DNA of 14,148 bases, from contig JALQZL010000032.1 in assembly GCA_023258355.1 (NCBI GenBank), positions 1-14,148 of the forward strand, in the 5' to 3' direction. Positions 1-6,462 of this stretch are shown here, in pieces. A program made the translations under genes and the position numbers. This DNA is from Wenzhouxiangellaceae bacterium (lineage in GTDB: Bacteria > Pseudomonadota > Gammaproteobacteria > Xanthomonadales > Wenzhouxiangellaceae). The notes under the pieces were generated by a model. The model had not been told where the DNA came from. It saw nothing but the letters and a program-made list of their open reading frames with translations, and searched no databases. Positions within the stretch are counted from its first letter, which is position 1; the number at the start of each line of letters is the position of its first letter.

Positions 1-612
1 GCCATTGAGGAAATTAATAAAATCGCGGATGAGATTCTGCCGCTGGGGTATGAAATTGCACTAAAAGCAGAGGCACGGGAGTTTCAACAAACCATGACGT
101 ATGTGATCTTTGCATTTGGGCTGGCGACAGTCTTGGTCTACATGGTGCTGTCCTCTCAGTTTAATTCCTTTATCCAACCTTTGATTGTGATGACAGCGCA
201 GCCTTTGGCAGTGATTGGCGGTGTGTTTCTGCTTTGGGTGACGAATAACTCGCTGAATATCTATTCCATGATTGGCATGGTGCTATTGGTTGGTTTGGTG
301 GCCAAGAACTCCATTTTATTGGTTGACCTTACCAACCAATTGAGAGCGGAAGGGCAGGGTGTTGATGAGGCACTGGCAAACGCTTGCCCCATCCGGTTGA
401 GACCAGTACTGATGACCTCGCTCACCGTTATCTTTGCCTTATTGCCACCCGCGCTTGGCTGGGGCGCTGGTTCGGATACCAATGGGCCTTTGGCAATCGC
501 AGTGATTGGTGGAATGATGAGCTCTACGCTGTTGACACTCGTTGTTGTCCCAGCGGCTTATTCACTCATTGAAAATTATTTTGAGGGTAAGAAATCGATG
601 AGCGTCAGCTAG
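1..612 (+). CDS. RND efflux transporter permease, C-terminal end (partial)
   Basis: Inner-membrane proton-driven multidrug efflux pump subunit of the HAE-1 (AcrB-like) RND family; only the last 203 codons are in the window, and the reading frame is open from base 1. The visible part begins with the end of the periplasmic region and continues with five hydrophobic segments matching TM8 to TM12. The TM10 motif GLVAKNSILLVD carries the lysine equivalent to AcrB K940, and the RLRPVLMTSLT stretch matches the AcrB R971/T978 proton-relay region. The PLAIAVIGG segment and the VVVPAAYSL end are typical of the last helix. The ending is a normal short cytoplasmic tail (EGKKSMSVS). Membrane-fusion and outer-membrane partners would lie upstream, outside the window. 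Substrate cannot be inferred. Family assignment is very secure. Confidence 0.95.
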   Translation, partial: AIEEINKIADEILPLGYEIALKAEAREFQQTMTYVIFAFGLATVLVYMVLSSQFNSFIQPLIVMTAQPLAVIGGVFLLWVTNNSLNIYSMIGMVLLVGLVAKNSILLVDLTNQLRAEGQGVDEALANACPIRLRPVLMTSLTVIFALLPPALGWGAGSDTNGPLAIAVIGGMMSSTLLTLVVVPAAYSLIENYFEGKKSMSVS

Positions 613-677
613 ACTGACTGAGTTCTTTTTAAGCGTACTGAGTTGGTCTGCCCGACCTGTTATTTGAGTGAGGCTAA

Positions 678-691
678 ATGCCATAGGGCAT
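678..691. repeat. Small inverted repeat between RND gene and tRNA-Arg
   Basis: A perfect 5-bp stem (ATGCC/GGCAT) with a 4-base loop lies 19 bases past the 3' end of the minus-strand tRNA-Arg gene. It could help end tRNA transcription, but only two T residues follow it on the minus strand, so it is not a convincing intrinsic terminator. The rest of 613..710 shows nothing else recognisable. Confidence 0.25.
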
Positions 692-710
692 CAGACTAAT
701 GGTGGGTGGA

Positions 711-787
<77 letters not shown>

Positions 788-861
788 ATCGCCTAATGAA
801 GAATATTACCTGATCTCACAAACGCTCTGTTTGGTACTGGCTGACTGCCGATTGGGGGGTG

Positions 862-1986
862 TTAGAGGCCCAGTGGGTCTTTCAAGATTTCACCCCGCCA
901 GCCAGTGGTCGCCGGTGTCGGGATACCCAACAAGATGCGTGTCAGGTGTCGTTTGCTGGCCAGCAGACTCCCATCGATATTGAGCTTATCAGCAATCCCG
1001 CTTACCACAGCTTGGAAATGCTTGAGCGTTTTCTTCTCTTCAGGTGTGAGTGGGCGAAGCGTGGGAGGGGGCTCAAACCCGGCGGGATCGACACTTTCTA
1101 ACGTGTCAAGGCATGATGATGCCAACTTCTTTAGTTGACTCTGGTGTGCCTGGAGTGAAGCCGCTGGACCTCCCTGAGCTGCCCTGTCTGCCAGCGAGAC
1201 AAGTAGATCATCTTTCACAATAAAAGACTTGGGTAGGTCTCGGGATTTGGCTTGGTCATCGCGCCACCTGACCAAAGCATCGGCATAAGCCAGCGCTTGG
1301 GTAGGCAGTCTCATGACGCCTTTCACCCGAGCGAGTCCGTCATCTACAGTGGATGTGCTTTTTTCATTAATCAGTCGCTGACAATCCTCTTCTAGCCACG
1401 CTAAACGACCACAGTCCGCCAGTTTTTCAGTGAGAAAAGAAGCCATGGTGGGCAGAAAAATGACATCTTGAGCTGCGTACTCAAGGAGGCTGGATGACAA
1501 GGGTCTGGCACACCAATTGGAGCGCGCCTGCCCACCGGGTAGGGCAACACCAAAAATGGCTTCGACCAAATGCTCATAGCGCATTTGGGCGGGAAAGCCC
1601 AAAAGGGCAGCCGCAATTTGGGTATCAAACAAGTTCGCGGGTAGCTGCCCTGTTAACTGTGCGATCACTTCCAGGTCTTCTCCAACACTGTGAAACACTG
1701 ACTGGGTTGTTGGGCGCTGGATTAGGGTTCTGAGTCCACTGTGATCATTGATTGTCAAAACATCGATTAACCAAATGCGCTGACCATCACTGATCTGAAC
1801 CAGCCCAGGTTTTGGATAAAAGGTGCGTTCGCGGACAAACTCGGTATCGAATCCCAGAAGGTGTGTCTGACTGAGACGATCGGCCAGTTCCTCGGTCTTT
1901 TGGGGTGTCTCAATCCATTGAGCCTCACCCACTGCTGCCTGAGCACCGGGGAGTGATATCGGTTCGATGGCGGGTGGTGTCATCAT
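862..1986 (-). CDS. rnd: Ribonuclease D
   Basis: 3'-5' exoribonuclease that trims tRNA and other small stable RNA precursors. The 374 residues match the usual RNase D length (E. coli about 375). The DEDDy exonuclease residues are visible: D47 and E49 in FDTEF, D104 in VGEDLEV, and Y170/D174 in EYAAQDV. The conserved W-C-A-R-P-L block before the last motif is present. A C-terminal HRDC-type helical domain follows (about residues 225-300, ADALVRWRDDQAKSRDLP). Two ATG codons lie side by side at the start and no strong ribosome binding site distinguishes them. The gene diverges from the FGE-like gene with only 31 bases between the outermost starts, so the two promoters must overlap or lie inside the neighbouring coding sequence. 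tRNA-Arg lies just downstream, a fitting neighbour for a tRNA-trimming enzyme, though this may be chance. Confidence 0.95.
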   Translation of the reverse strand: MMTPPAIEPISLPGAQAAVGEAQWIETPQKTEELADRLSQTHLLGFDTEFVRERTFYPKPGLVQISDGQRIWLIDVLTINDHSGLRTLIQRPTTQSVFHSVGEDLEVIAQLTGQLPANLFDTQIAAALLGFPAQMRYEHLVEAIFGVALPGGQARSNWCARPLSSSLLEYAAQDVIFLPTMASFLTEKLADCGRLAWLEEDCQRLINEKSTSTVDDGLARVKGVMRLPTQALAYADALVRWRDDQAKSRDLPKSFIVKDDLLVSLADRAAQGGPAASLQAHQSQLKKLASSCLDTLESVDPAGFEPPPTLRPLTPEEKKTLKHFQAVVSGIADKLNIDGSLLASKRHLTRILLGIPTPATTGWRGEILKDPLGL

Positions 1987-2017
1987 CAGGCCTAAGTTTA
2001 GCGGGTCTCACTAGCGC

Positions 2018-3340
2018 TTGTATGCCATTAGCGCTATTCTTGGCAGTGCTATGGCATCAATGAACTCAATTTGTGCGATCTGTCTATTGCTTTGGATCAG
2101 TCTAGCCGAGTCCGCATCAGCGCGCCAAGAGCAGACACCAGAGCATCCGAGGTTAGTAGAAGCGCTCGCCGCTGCTTCTGACAAAGAATTCGAGCGTGCC
2201 TTTGATCTGGTGGCTTTGGCTGAAGCAGAGGGGGCTTTGGCGAGTCAATCATCTCAGGTGACAGCACAGATTGAGCGCTTGAGAAACAGTGAGCGTACTC
2301 GCTTAGAGTCCACTTTCCAAGCCGCATTAAGCGTAGGGGATGTCTCAGCCGCCCAGGCGTCTTTGTTGGCATGGATCGCTCTGGGCGTCGATCAGGCCAC
2401 CGTGACTGAAGCAAGACAAGCCATCGAAAATTTGATTCGGTATGGCCAATATCAGCCAGGACAAGTCTTCTCCGATACTCTTCTCATGGGCGATATCAAG
2501 GGGCCTGCGATGGTTGTGATTCCACAGGGACAATTCATGATGGGTTCTGTCGAGACAGAGCCTGACCGCCGTTCAAGCGAGGGGCCAAGACACCGCATTA
2601 CCATCGAGCAAGGATTTGCCATCAGTCAATATGAAATTTCTGTGGGGGAGTTCGGCCAATTTGTTGAGGCCACCCGCTATGTCACAGATGCCGAGCGTCG
2701 AAATCAGGGAACGGTCTACAGCACGGTGATGAGACGGATCATGGCAAATCCCCAGATGCATTGGCGATTGGACTATCTGGGCCAGCCTGCAGAACGCTCA
2801 TTGCCGGTTATTCATGTTTCATGGCGGGATGCAAAAGCCTATGTCGATTGGCTGAGCCTAGCCACTGGCGAGCACTACAGGCTGCCAACAGAGGCAGAAT
2901 TTGAATATGTTCTACGTGCGGGCAGCCAGCGTCGTTTTCCTTGGGGTGAGGATTATCCTAGCTTACCCGTCGCCAATTTGGCGGGGGCCAATGATAGCTC
3001 ACCGAATGGGGCCACATGGCCGCAGGGGTTTACTGGCTACCAAGACGGCCACTGGGGTCCAGCTTCGCAAGGTCAGTATCCAAGCAATGGCCTTGGTGTT
3101 CATGATATGGCTGGCAATGTCATGGAATGGACTGAGGATTGCTGGCATGACAGCTACATTCGTGCGCCGTCCAATGGGGCAGCTTGGGTCAATCCAGGGT
3201 GTAAGCAGCGTGTGGTCAGAGGAGGCTCTTGGGCGTCAACACCTGCCATCGCACGATCCGCTTTTCGAATGGCCATGTCTGAGGAGGCGTCTGATGTCAG
3301 GGTGGGCTTTCGGATAGTCAGGGCATTGAGTCATGAGTGA
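2018..3340 (+). CDS. Exported formylglycine-generating-enzyme-like (SUMF1/PvdO family) protein lacking catalytic cysteines
   Basis: A 440-residue protein. A hydrophobic stretch (about residues 16-30) followed by ESASA-RQ looks like a signal peptide cleaved after an A-S-A site, so export to the periplasm is likely. In-frame ATGs at 2051 and 2060 would give a more normal signal peptide length, and none of the three starts has a good ribosome binding site. Residues 45-140 are a helical, alanine-rich segment with no recognised domain. Residues 160-437 form an FGE-sulfatase domain: MVVIPQGQFMMGS, a YRLPTEAEFEYVLRAG block, FPWG, DMAGNVMEWTEDCW and RGGSW...GFRIVR. In true formylglycine-generating enzymes two copper-binding cysteines follow the GGS motif. 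Here that stretch (402-420) has none. C375 and C395 are placed to form a structural disulfide, as in non-enzymatic relatives. No sulfatase gene is nearby. The stop overlaps the CDF gene start by 8 bases. Family secure; function unknown. Confidence 0.85.
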   Translation: MYAISAILGSAMASMNSICAICLLLWISLAESASARQEQTPEHPRLVEALAAASDKEFERAFDLVALAEAEGALASQSSQVTAQIERLRNSERTRLESTFQAALSVGDVSAAQASLLAWIALGVDQATVTEARQAIENLIRYGQYQPGQVFSDTLLMGDIKGPAMVVIPQGQFMMGSVETEPDRRSSEGPRHRITIEQGFAISQYEISVGEFGQFVEATRYVTDAERRNQGTVYSTVMRRIMANPQMHWRLDYLGQPAERSLPVIHVSWRDAKAYVDWLSLATGEHYRLPTEAEFEYVLRAGSQRRFPWGEDYPSLPVANLAGANDSSPNGATWPQGFTGYQDGHWGPASQGQYPSNGLGVHDMAGNVMEWTEDCWHDSYIRAPSNGAAWVNPGCKQRVVRGGSWASTPAIARSAFRMAMSEEASDVRVGFRIVRALSHE

Positions 3341-4544
3341 CTGGCACCTAGGCAAGCGCGAGCGCGCAGATGGGCATCAGTCACCCGTTAAAGAGTTGGC
3401 AGATGCCCGCTATCAAAAGATGAGAAATGTCAGCTTGATTGGACTGGTCACGAATTTCTTTCTATGTAGCACCAAGCTAGTGATCGGTTGGATCGCTCAG
3501 TCTCAAGCGCTGATTGCAGATGGCATTCACTCCCTGGCTGATGGTTTGACCGATGCGGCTGTGATTGTCACTGCTCGCTTTTCAAATGAATCAGCGGATC
3601 TTGAGCACCCCTATGGCCATCACAGAATAGAGACAGCCGCCACCGCAGGTCTGGGCCTTGTCTTGATCGCAACGGGTCTGGGCATCATTTTCGATGCCAT
3701 CCAACGGTTGATGGACCCGGAAGCGCTCTTTCGTCCAACCAGTTGGGCTTTGGTCGGTGCTGGGGTGTCTATTCTGGTGAATGAAGCACTGTATCAGTAC
3801 ACCCGCTGGGTGGGTAAAGCCGTCAAATCATCGCTGCTGCTGGCCAATGCGTGGCATCACCGGACAGACGCCTTGTCCTCTGTTGCTGTCTTATTTGGTG
3901 TTGCCGGTGTCTTAATGGGGTGGGAGAGTTTGGATGCTGTGGCTGCGGTGATTGTGGCGTTGATGATCATCCATGTGGGCTGGCAACAGCTCACGAGCAC
4001 TTTCTCTGAATTGATAGATTCAGGTTTGGCTGCTGATCGGTTGGAAGAGCTCACGCGTGTAATTGAGAGTATTGAAGGTGTCAGCCACCCCCATAGGCTT
4101 CGTACCCGGAAGATGGGAGGCCATGTGCTGATGGATGTTCATGTGGAAGTGGACCCAAGGATTAGTGTGTCTGAGGGGCACCAGCTGGCTGAGAGCGTGC
4201 AAGACAAATTAAAGGTCTTGGTGGACGATGTCCATGATGTGATTGTCCACATTGATCCCAAGGGACAAGACAATGTGTGGCTAGATTTGCCACAACGATC
4301 TGACGTCATGGCGGATCTCAAGCAGTGTTTGAGCGAAGGGCTATTTGACCGAATAGCACAAGGCGCACATGGTGTGACGATGCACTACTTGGATGGTGTG
4401 ATTGACTTGGATATTCGGTGTAGCGTCTCGACAGATGCCACGCTTGACCCACGTGATGAGATCCAGAGACTGACGGTTGGCTATCAGGCAGCACAGGCGC
4501 TTCCCTATGTTCGGGAAGTCCACGTGTTGTTTGAGGGGAGCTAG
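3333..4544 (+). CDS. Cation diffusion facilitator (CDF) family metal transporter
   Basis: Inner-membrane divalent metal/proton antiporter of the FieF/ZnT type. Six hydrophobic segments span roughly residues 33-225. The predicted transport site residues are H66 and D70 (in DGIHSLAD, TM2) and H175 and D179 (in HHRTD, TM5), an HD-HD arrangement common in zinc and related CDF proteins. The HPYGHHR loop is also characteristic. Residues about 235-310 form the cytoplasmic dimerisation domain (GGHVLMDVHVEVDP, HDVIVHIDP). At 403 residues it is about 100 longer than FieF: the extra C-terminal part (about 320-403) has a similar strand-helix-strand pattern and may be a second, diverged dimer domain. The ATG lies inside the end of the FGE-like gene, implying translational coupling. 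The metal cannot be read from the sequence with certainty. No terminator is visible; the tRNA-Leu 3' end faces it 7 bases further on. Confidence 0.93.
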   Translation: MSDWHLGKRERADGHQSPVKELADARYQKMRNVSLIGLVTNFFLCSTKLVIGWIAQSQALIADGIHSLADGLTDAAVIVTARFSNESADLEHPYGHHRIETAATAGLGLVLIATGLGIIFDAIQRLMDPEALFRPTSWALVGAGVSILVNEALYQYTRWVGKAVKSSLLLANAWHHRTDALSSVAVLFGVAGVLMGWESLDAVAAVIVALMIIHVGWQQLTSTFSELIDSGLAADRLEELTRVIESIEGVSHPHRLRTRKMGGHVLMDVHVEVDPRISVSEGHQLAESVQDKLKVLVDDVHDVIVHIDPKGQDNVWLDLPQRSDVMADLKQCLSEGLFDRIAQGAHGVTMHYLDGVIDLDIRCSVSTDATLDPRDEIQRLTVGYQAAQALPYVREVHVLFEGS

Positions 4545-4551
4545 GCGAGTG

Positions 4552-4638
4552 TGGTGCCGGGGGCGGGAATCGAACCCGCACTCTGTTTCCAGAACCGGAT
4601 TTTGAATCCGGCGCGTCTACCAGTTCCGCCACCCCGGC
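4552..4638 (-). tRNA. tRNA-Leu (anticodon CAA)
   Basis: On the minus strand this is a class II tRNA of 87 bases including the encoded CCA (4552..4554). The acceptor stem is GCCGGGG/CCCCGGC, the D arm contains the TGGTAGAC run typical of leucine tRNAs, and the anticodon stem CCGGA/TCCGG encloses loop TTCAAAA with anticodon CAA. A long variable arm (TTCTGGAAACAGAGT) precedes the T arm with GTTCGATTC. It reads codon UUG. It sits between the converging end of the CDF gene and the same-strand cysteine dioxygenase gene, 41 bases past the stop of the latter. Confidence 0.97.
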
Positions 4639-4652
4639 CAGGGTGATTCACC

Positions 4653-4658
4653 ATTTTA
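4653..4658 (-). promoter_or_regulatory. Candidate -10 element for tRNA-Leu
   Basis: On the minus strand TAAAAT (5 of 6 matches to TATAAT) lies 14 bases upstream of the tRNA-Leu 5' end, within the 41-base gap after the cysteine dioxygenase stop. No good -35 hexamer is seen at the usual distance (the best is a poor CACTTT 16 bases away), so this is a tentative call. Confidence 0.35.
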
Positions 4659-4679
4659 CATCAGTCTGCGCTGAAAGTG

Positions 4680-5255
4680 CTAGGCAGCATCCACACTAAG
4701 TTGCTTTTCAATGCGCTGGTGCCAGCCATTCTCAAGTGCATGGAACACACAGCATTGCTCCAAGGCATCGGCATAGATATGCATCGTGACTGCCGTGTCG
4801 TGGGTCGATGGGTTGGCGATTGTGTGGTACTCGTGGGGTGGGATTAAGCTACCAGCACTTCCAGGCCCCGCCCGCATGGTGGTTCTGGGTTCAAATAGGG
4901 CCTTGTCCCCCAAATCTTCCAAAAGCTCGTATTGAACCACTTCAATTTGGCCATGCCACACCGCTTCCACGCACCAAAGACCATCATGATCATGGATCGG
5001 TGTGGCTTGATTGGGCCCCCAAGTCATGGCCATGATGGTGTATTTGAGGTGCTCATCCCGATGGATTAAACGCCTGGCATAGTGATCAGACTCATTTTTG
5101 AATACCTCCGCTGGCAACGCAATCCGGTCATCCTCCATCAGCACACATAAGGCCTCTCGGATGTTATTGGTGATCTCGGTATCTGTCTTGCCTGACTCAA
5201 TCGCCTGAGAAATATGCTGAATAATGATGGGCTTGCCTGCGAACTCTAAACTCAC
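4680..5255 (-). CDS. Cysteine dioxygenase (cupin family)
   Basis: Non-haem iron enzyme that oxidises L-cysteine to cysteine sulfinate with O2, in the cytoplasm. The 191-residue protein shows the family's active site in register with mammalian cysteine dioxygenase: H88 and H90 in PIHDHD and H144 in the PHEYHTIAN block as the three iron ligands. Y59-x-R61 matches the substrate-binding Tyr58/Arg60 pair, and H159-x-Y161 matches His155/Tyr157. C95, five residues after the second histidine, matches the mammalian Cys93 that crosslinks to Tyr157. Many bacterial homologues and 3-mercaptopropionate dioxygenases have glycine there, so cysteine is the favoured substrate. The start codon is GTG, overlapping the upstream stop as GTGA, with a good AGGAG site 9 bases upstream. 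It is very probably co-translated with the acyltransferase gene. Confidence 0.88.
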   Translation of the reverse strand: MSLEFAGKPIIIQHISQAIESGKTDTEITNNIREALCVLMEDDRIALPAEVFKNESDHYARRLIHRDEHLKYTIMAMTWGPNQATPIHDHDGLWCVEAVWHGQIEVVQYELLEDLGDKALFEPRTTMRAGPGSAGSLIPPHEYHTIANPSTHDTAVTMHIYADALEQCCVFHALENGWHQRIEKQLSVDAA

Positions 5256-6337
5256 TGTAACCAGCTCCTGATGGGTCCTGACATCAACTCTGAGTCTACC
5301 AAAAAAGCATCATGGCCTTTTGTGGACTTGAGGATCTCAAAGCTGACTTCCGATCCACTGGCCTCTAGGGCGCCTGCCAATGCTTGTTGTTGATGGGCTG
5401 GGAAAAGAATGTCGGTATCGACGCCGAGGACCAGTGCGTGCCCAGTAAAACTGCGATCAAAAAGCGCAATGAGACCATCGTCACAATCACAGGCATTGAA
5501 CGTATCCATGGCTCGGGATAGGTAGAGGTAGGCACAAGGGTCGAACTGACCCACAAATTTTCGGGCATGCGTCTCTAGGTAGGACTCCACCTCAAACTGC
5601 ATCCCGAAGGGTTGATGGGGAAAGTAATCTTGCGGGCGGCGACCAAACCGCTGATCCCACTCTTGTGCGGAGCGATAAGTGATCATGCCTAGCTTGCGGG
5701 CGAGCCGCATCCCAATCTCTGGCCAATGATCGTCGTCGTATCGGCCATCATTGAAATTTCGGTCAGTCACAATCGCTTCCCGTTGCAAAGAGCGAATGGC
5801 CAAGGCAAAAGGTAAAGATGCGCAAGCGGTGGATATTAATGCGATCTTTTGTGTCCGTTTAGGGAACGATTTGAGCCATGCCAATGCGCTCATGCCGCCC
5901 ATAGATGGACCAATGACGGCATGAGGGTGCTGAATGCCAAGGTGAGACACCACCAATTCGGTCGCTCTGGCAATATCATCAATACTCAGTTCAGGAAAAT
6001 CTAAGCGCCAAGGCGCTTTGGTCGATGGTGCTGTACTGTCTGGTCCAGTAGAGCCCAAGCAAGAGCCCAAGGAATTCACACATAAGACGAAAAATCGGTC
6101 GGTATCGAGCGGTCTGCCCGGACCAATCATCTCCTCCCACCAGCCTGGCGAGGAGTCTTCATCGCTCGAGGCGGCATGGGCACTGGCCGATAAACCCGAA
6201 AACAGGATAATGGCATTGGACTTTTGCTCATCCAAACACCCCCATGATTCCCACGCAAGCGTTAGACTCGGCAAACTCCCACCTTTGTAAAACTGAAAAG
6301 GCGATGGATGCTTGTAATATTTGGTGGCTTGTCCCAT
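5252..6337 (-). CDS. MetX-family acyltransferase, probable serine O-succinyltransferase (or homoserine O-acyltransferase)
   Basis: An alpha/beta-hydrolase enzyme that transfers an acetyl or succinyl group from CoA to the hydroxyl of serine or homoserine. Numbered from the ATG, the catalytic triad is S145 in GPSMGGM, D309 in GVDTDILFP and H342 in GHDAFL. The GWWEEMIGPG, DTDRFF and NSLGSC-GSTGP blocks are diagnostic of the MetX family. The length (361) is normal. The NSLGSC and RLDFPELSIDDI wording resembles, from memory, the xanthomonad members assigned as serine O-succinyltransferases rather than classical homoserine enzymes; this subtype call is inference. An in-frame GTG at 6343 is possible, but the ATG at 6337 has better spacing from an AGAG sequence. 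The stop overlaps the cysteine dioxygenase start by four bases, which also points to sulfur amino acid metabolism. It diverges from the photolyase gene. Confidence 0.88.
   Translation of the reverse strand: MGQATKYYKHPSPFQFYKGGSLPSLTLAWESWGCLDEQKSNAIILFSGLSASAHAASSDEDSSPGWWEEMIGPGRPLDTDRFFVLCVNSLGSCLGSTGPDSTAPSTKAPWRLDFPELSIDDIARATELVVSHLGIQHPHAVIGPSMGGMSALAWLKSFPKRTQKIALISTACASLPFALAIRSLQREAIVTDRNFNDGRYDDDHWPEIGMRLARKLGMITYRSAQEWDQRFGRRPQDYFPHQPFGMQFEVESYLETHARKFVGQFDPCAYLYLSRAMDTFNACDCDDGLIALFDRSFTGHALVLGVDTDILFPAHQQQALAGALEASGSEVSFEILKSTKGHDAFLVDSELMSGPIRSWLQ
5265..5269 (-). promoter_or_regulatory. Ribosome binding site for the cysteine dioxygenase gene
   Basis: AGGAG on the minus strand, 9 bases before the GTG start at 5255. 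It lies inside the end of the acyltransferase coding sequence and supports the GTG as the real start. Confidence 0.7.
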
Positions 6338-6362
6338 GGTCACACACTCTGATTCAGCCCTT

Positions 6363-6392
6363 ATTTTAGCGTCATCTGTGAGGCATCGTCAC
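6363..6392 (-). promoter_or_regulatory. Candidate promoter of the acyltransferase-cysteine dioxygenase operon
   Basis: On the minus strand GTGACG (4 of 6 to TTGACA, 6387..6392), an 18-base spacer and TAAAAT (5 of 6 to TATAAT, 6363..6368) lie 25 bases upstream of the ATG at 6337, in the 125-base divergent region shared with the photolyase gene. Read by eye only. Confidence 0.4.
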
Positions 6393-6462
6393 GGGGTTCA
6401 TCTAAACCTTTCATGACGGGTGTGCTACTGTCCAGTTGGGTAATAACCAATAAGGATCTCTG

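Noticed and set aside
641..665. Possible terminator (GGTC/GACC arms) after the RND gene
   Set aside because: The stem is only four base pairs and is not followed by a clear T-run.
2901..3317. Plus-strand 138-codon open frame inside the FGE-like gene
   Set aside because: It is a frame-shifted reading of a coding region whose main frame carries clear family motifs.
2018..3340. A true formylglycine-generating enzyme acting on sulfatases
   Set aside because: The region after the GGS motif lacks the catalytic cysteines and no sulfatase is encoded nearby.
4318..4632. Minus-strand 104-codon open frame starting MAELVDAPDSKSGSG
   Set aside because: Its start is a translation of the tRNA-Leu gene, a well-known source of false small proteins, and the rest is antisense to the CDF gene.
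6393..6462. Promoter for the photolyase gene
   Set aside because: No pair of -35 and -10 hexamers with proper spacing was convincing, and no known light-response operator was recognised.
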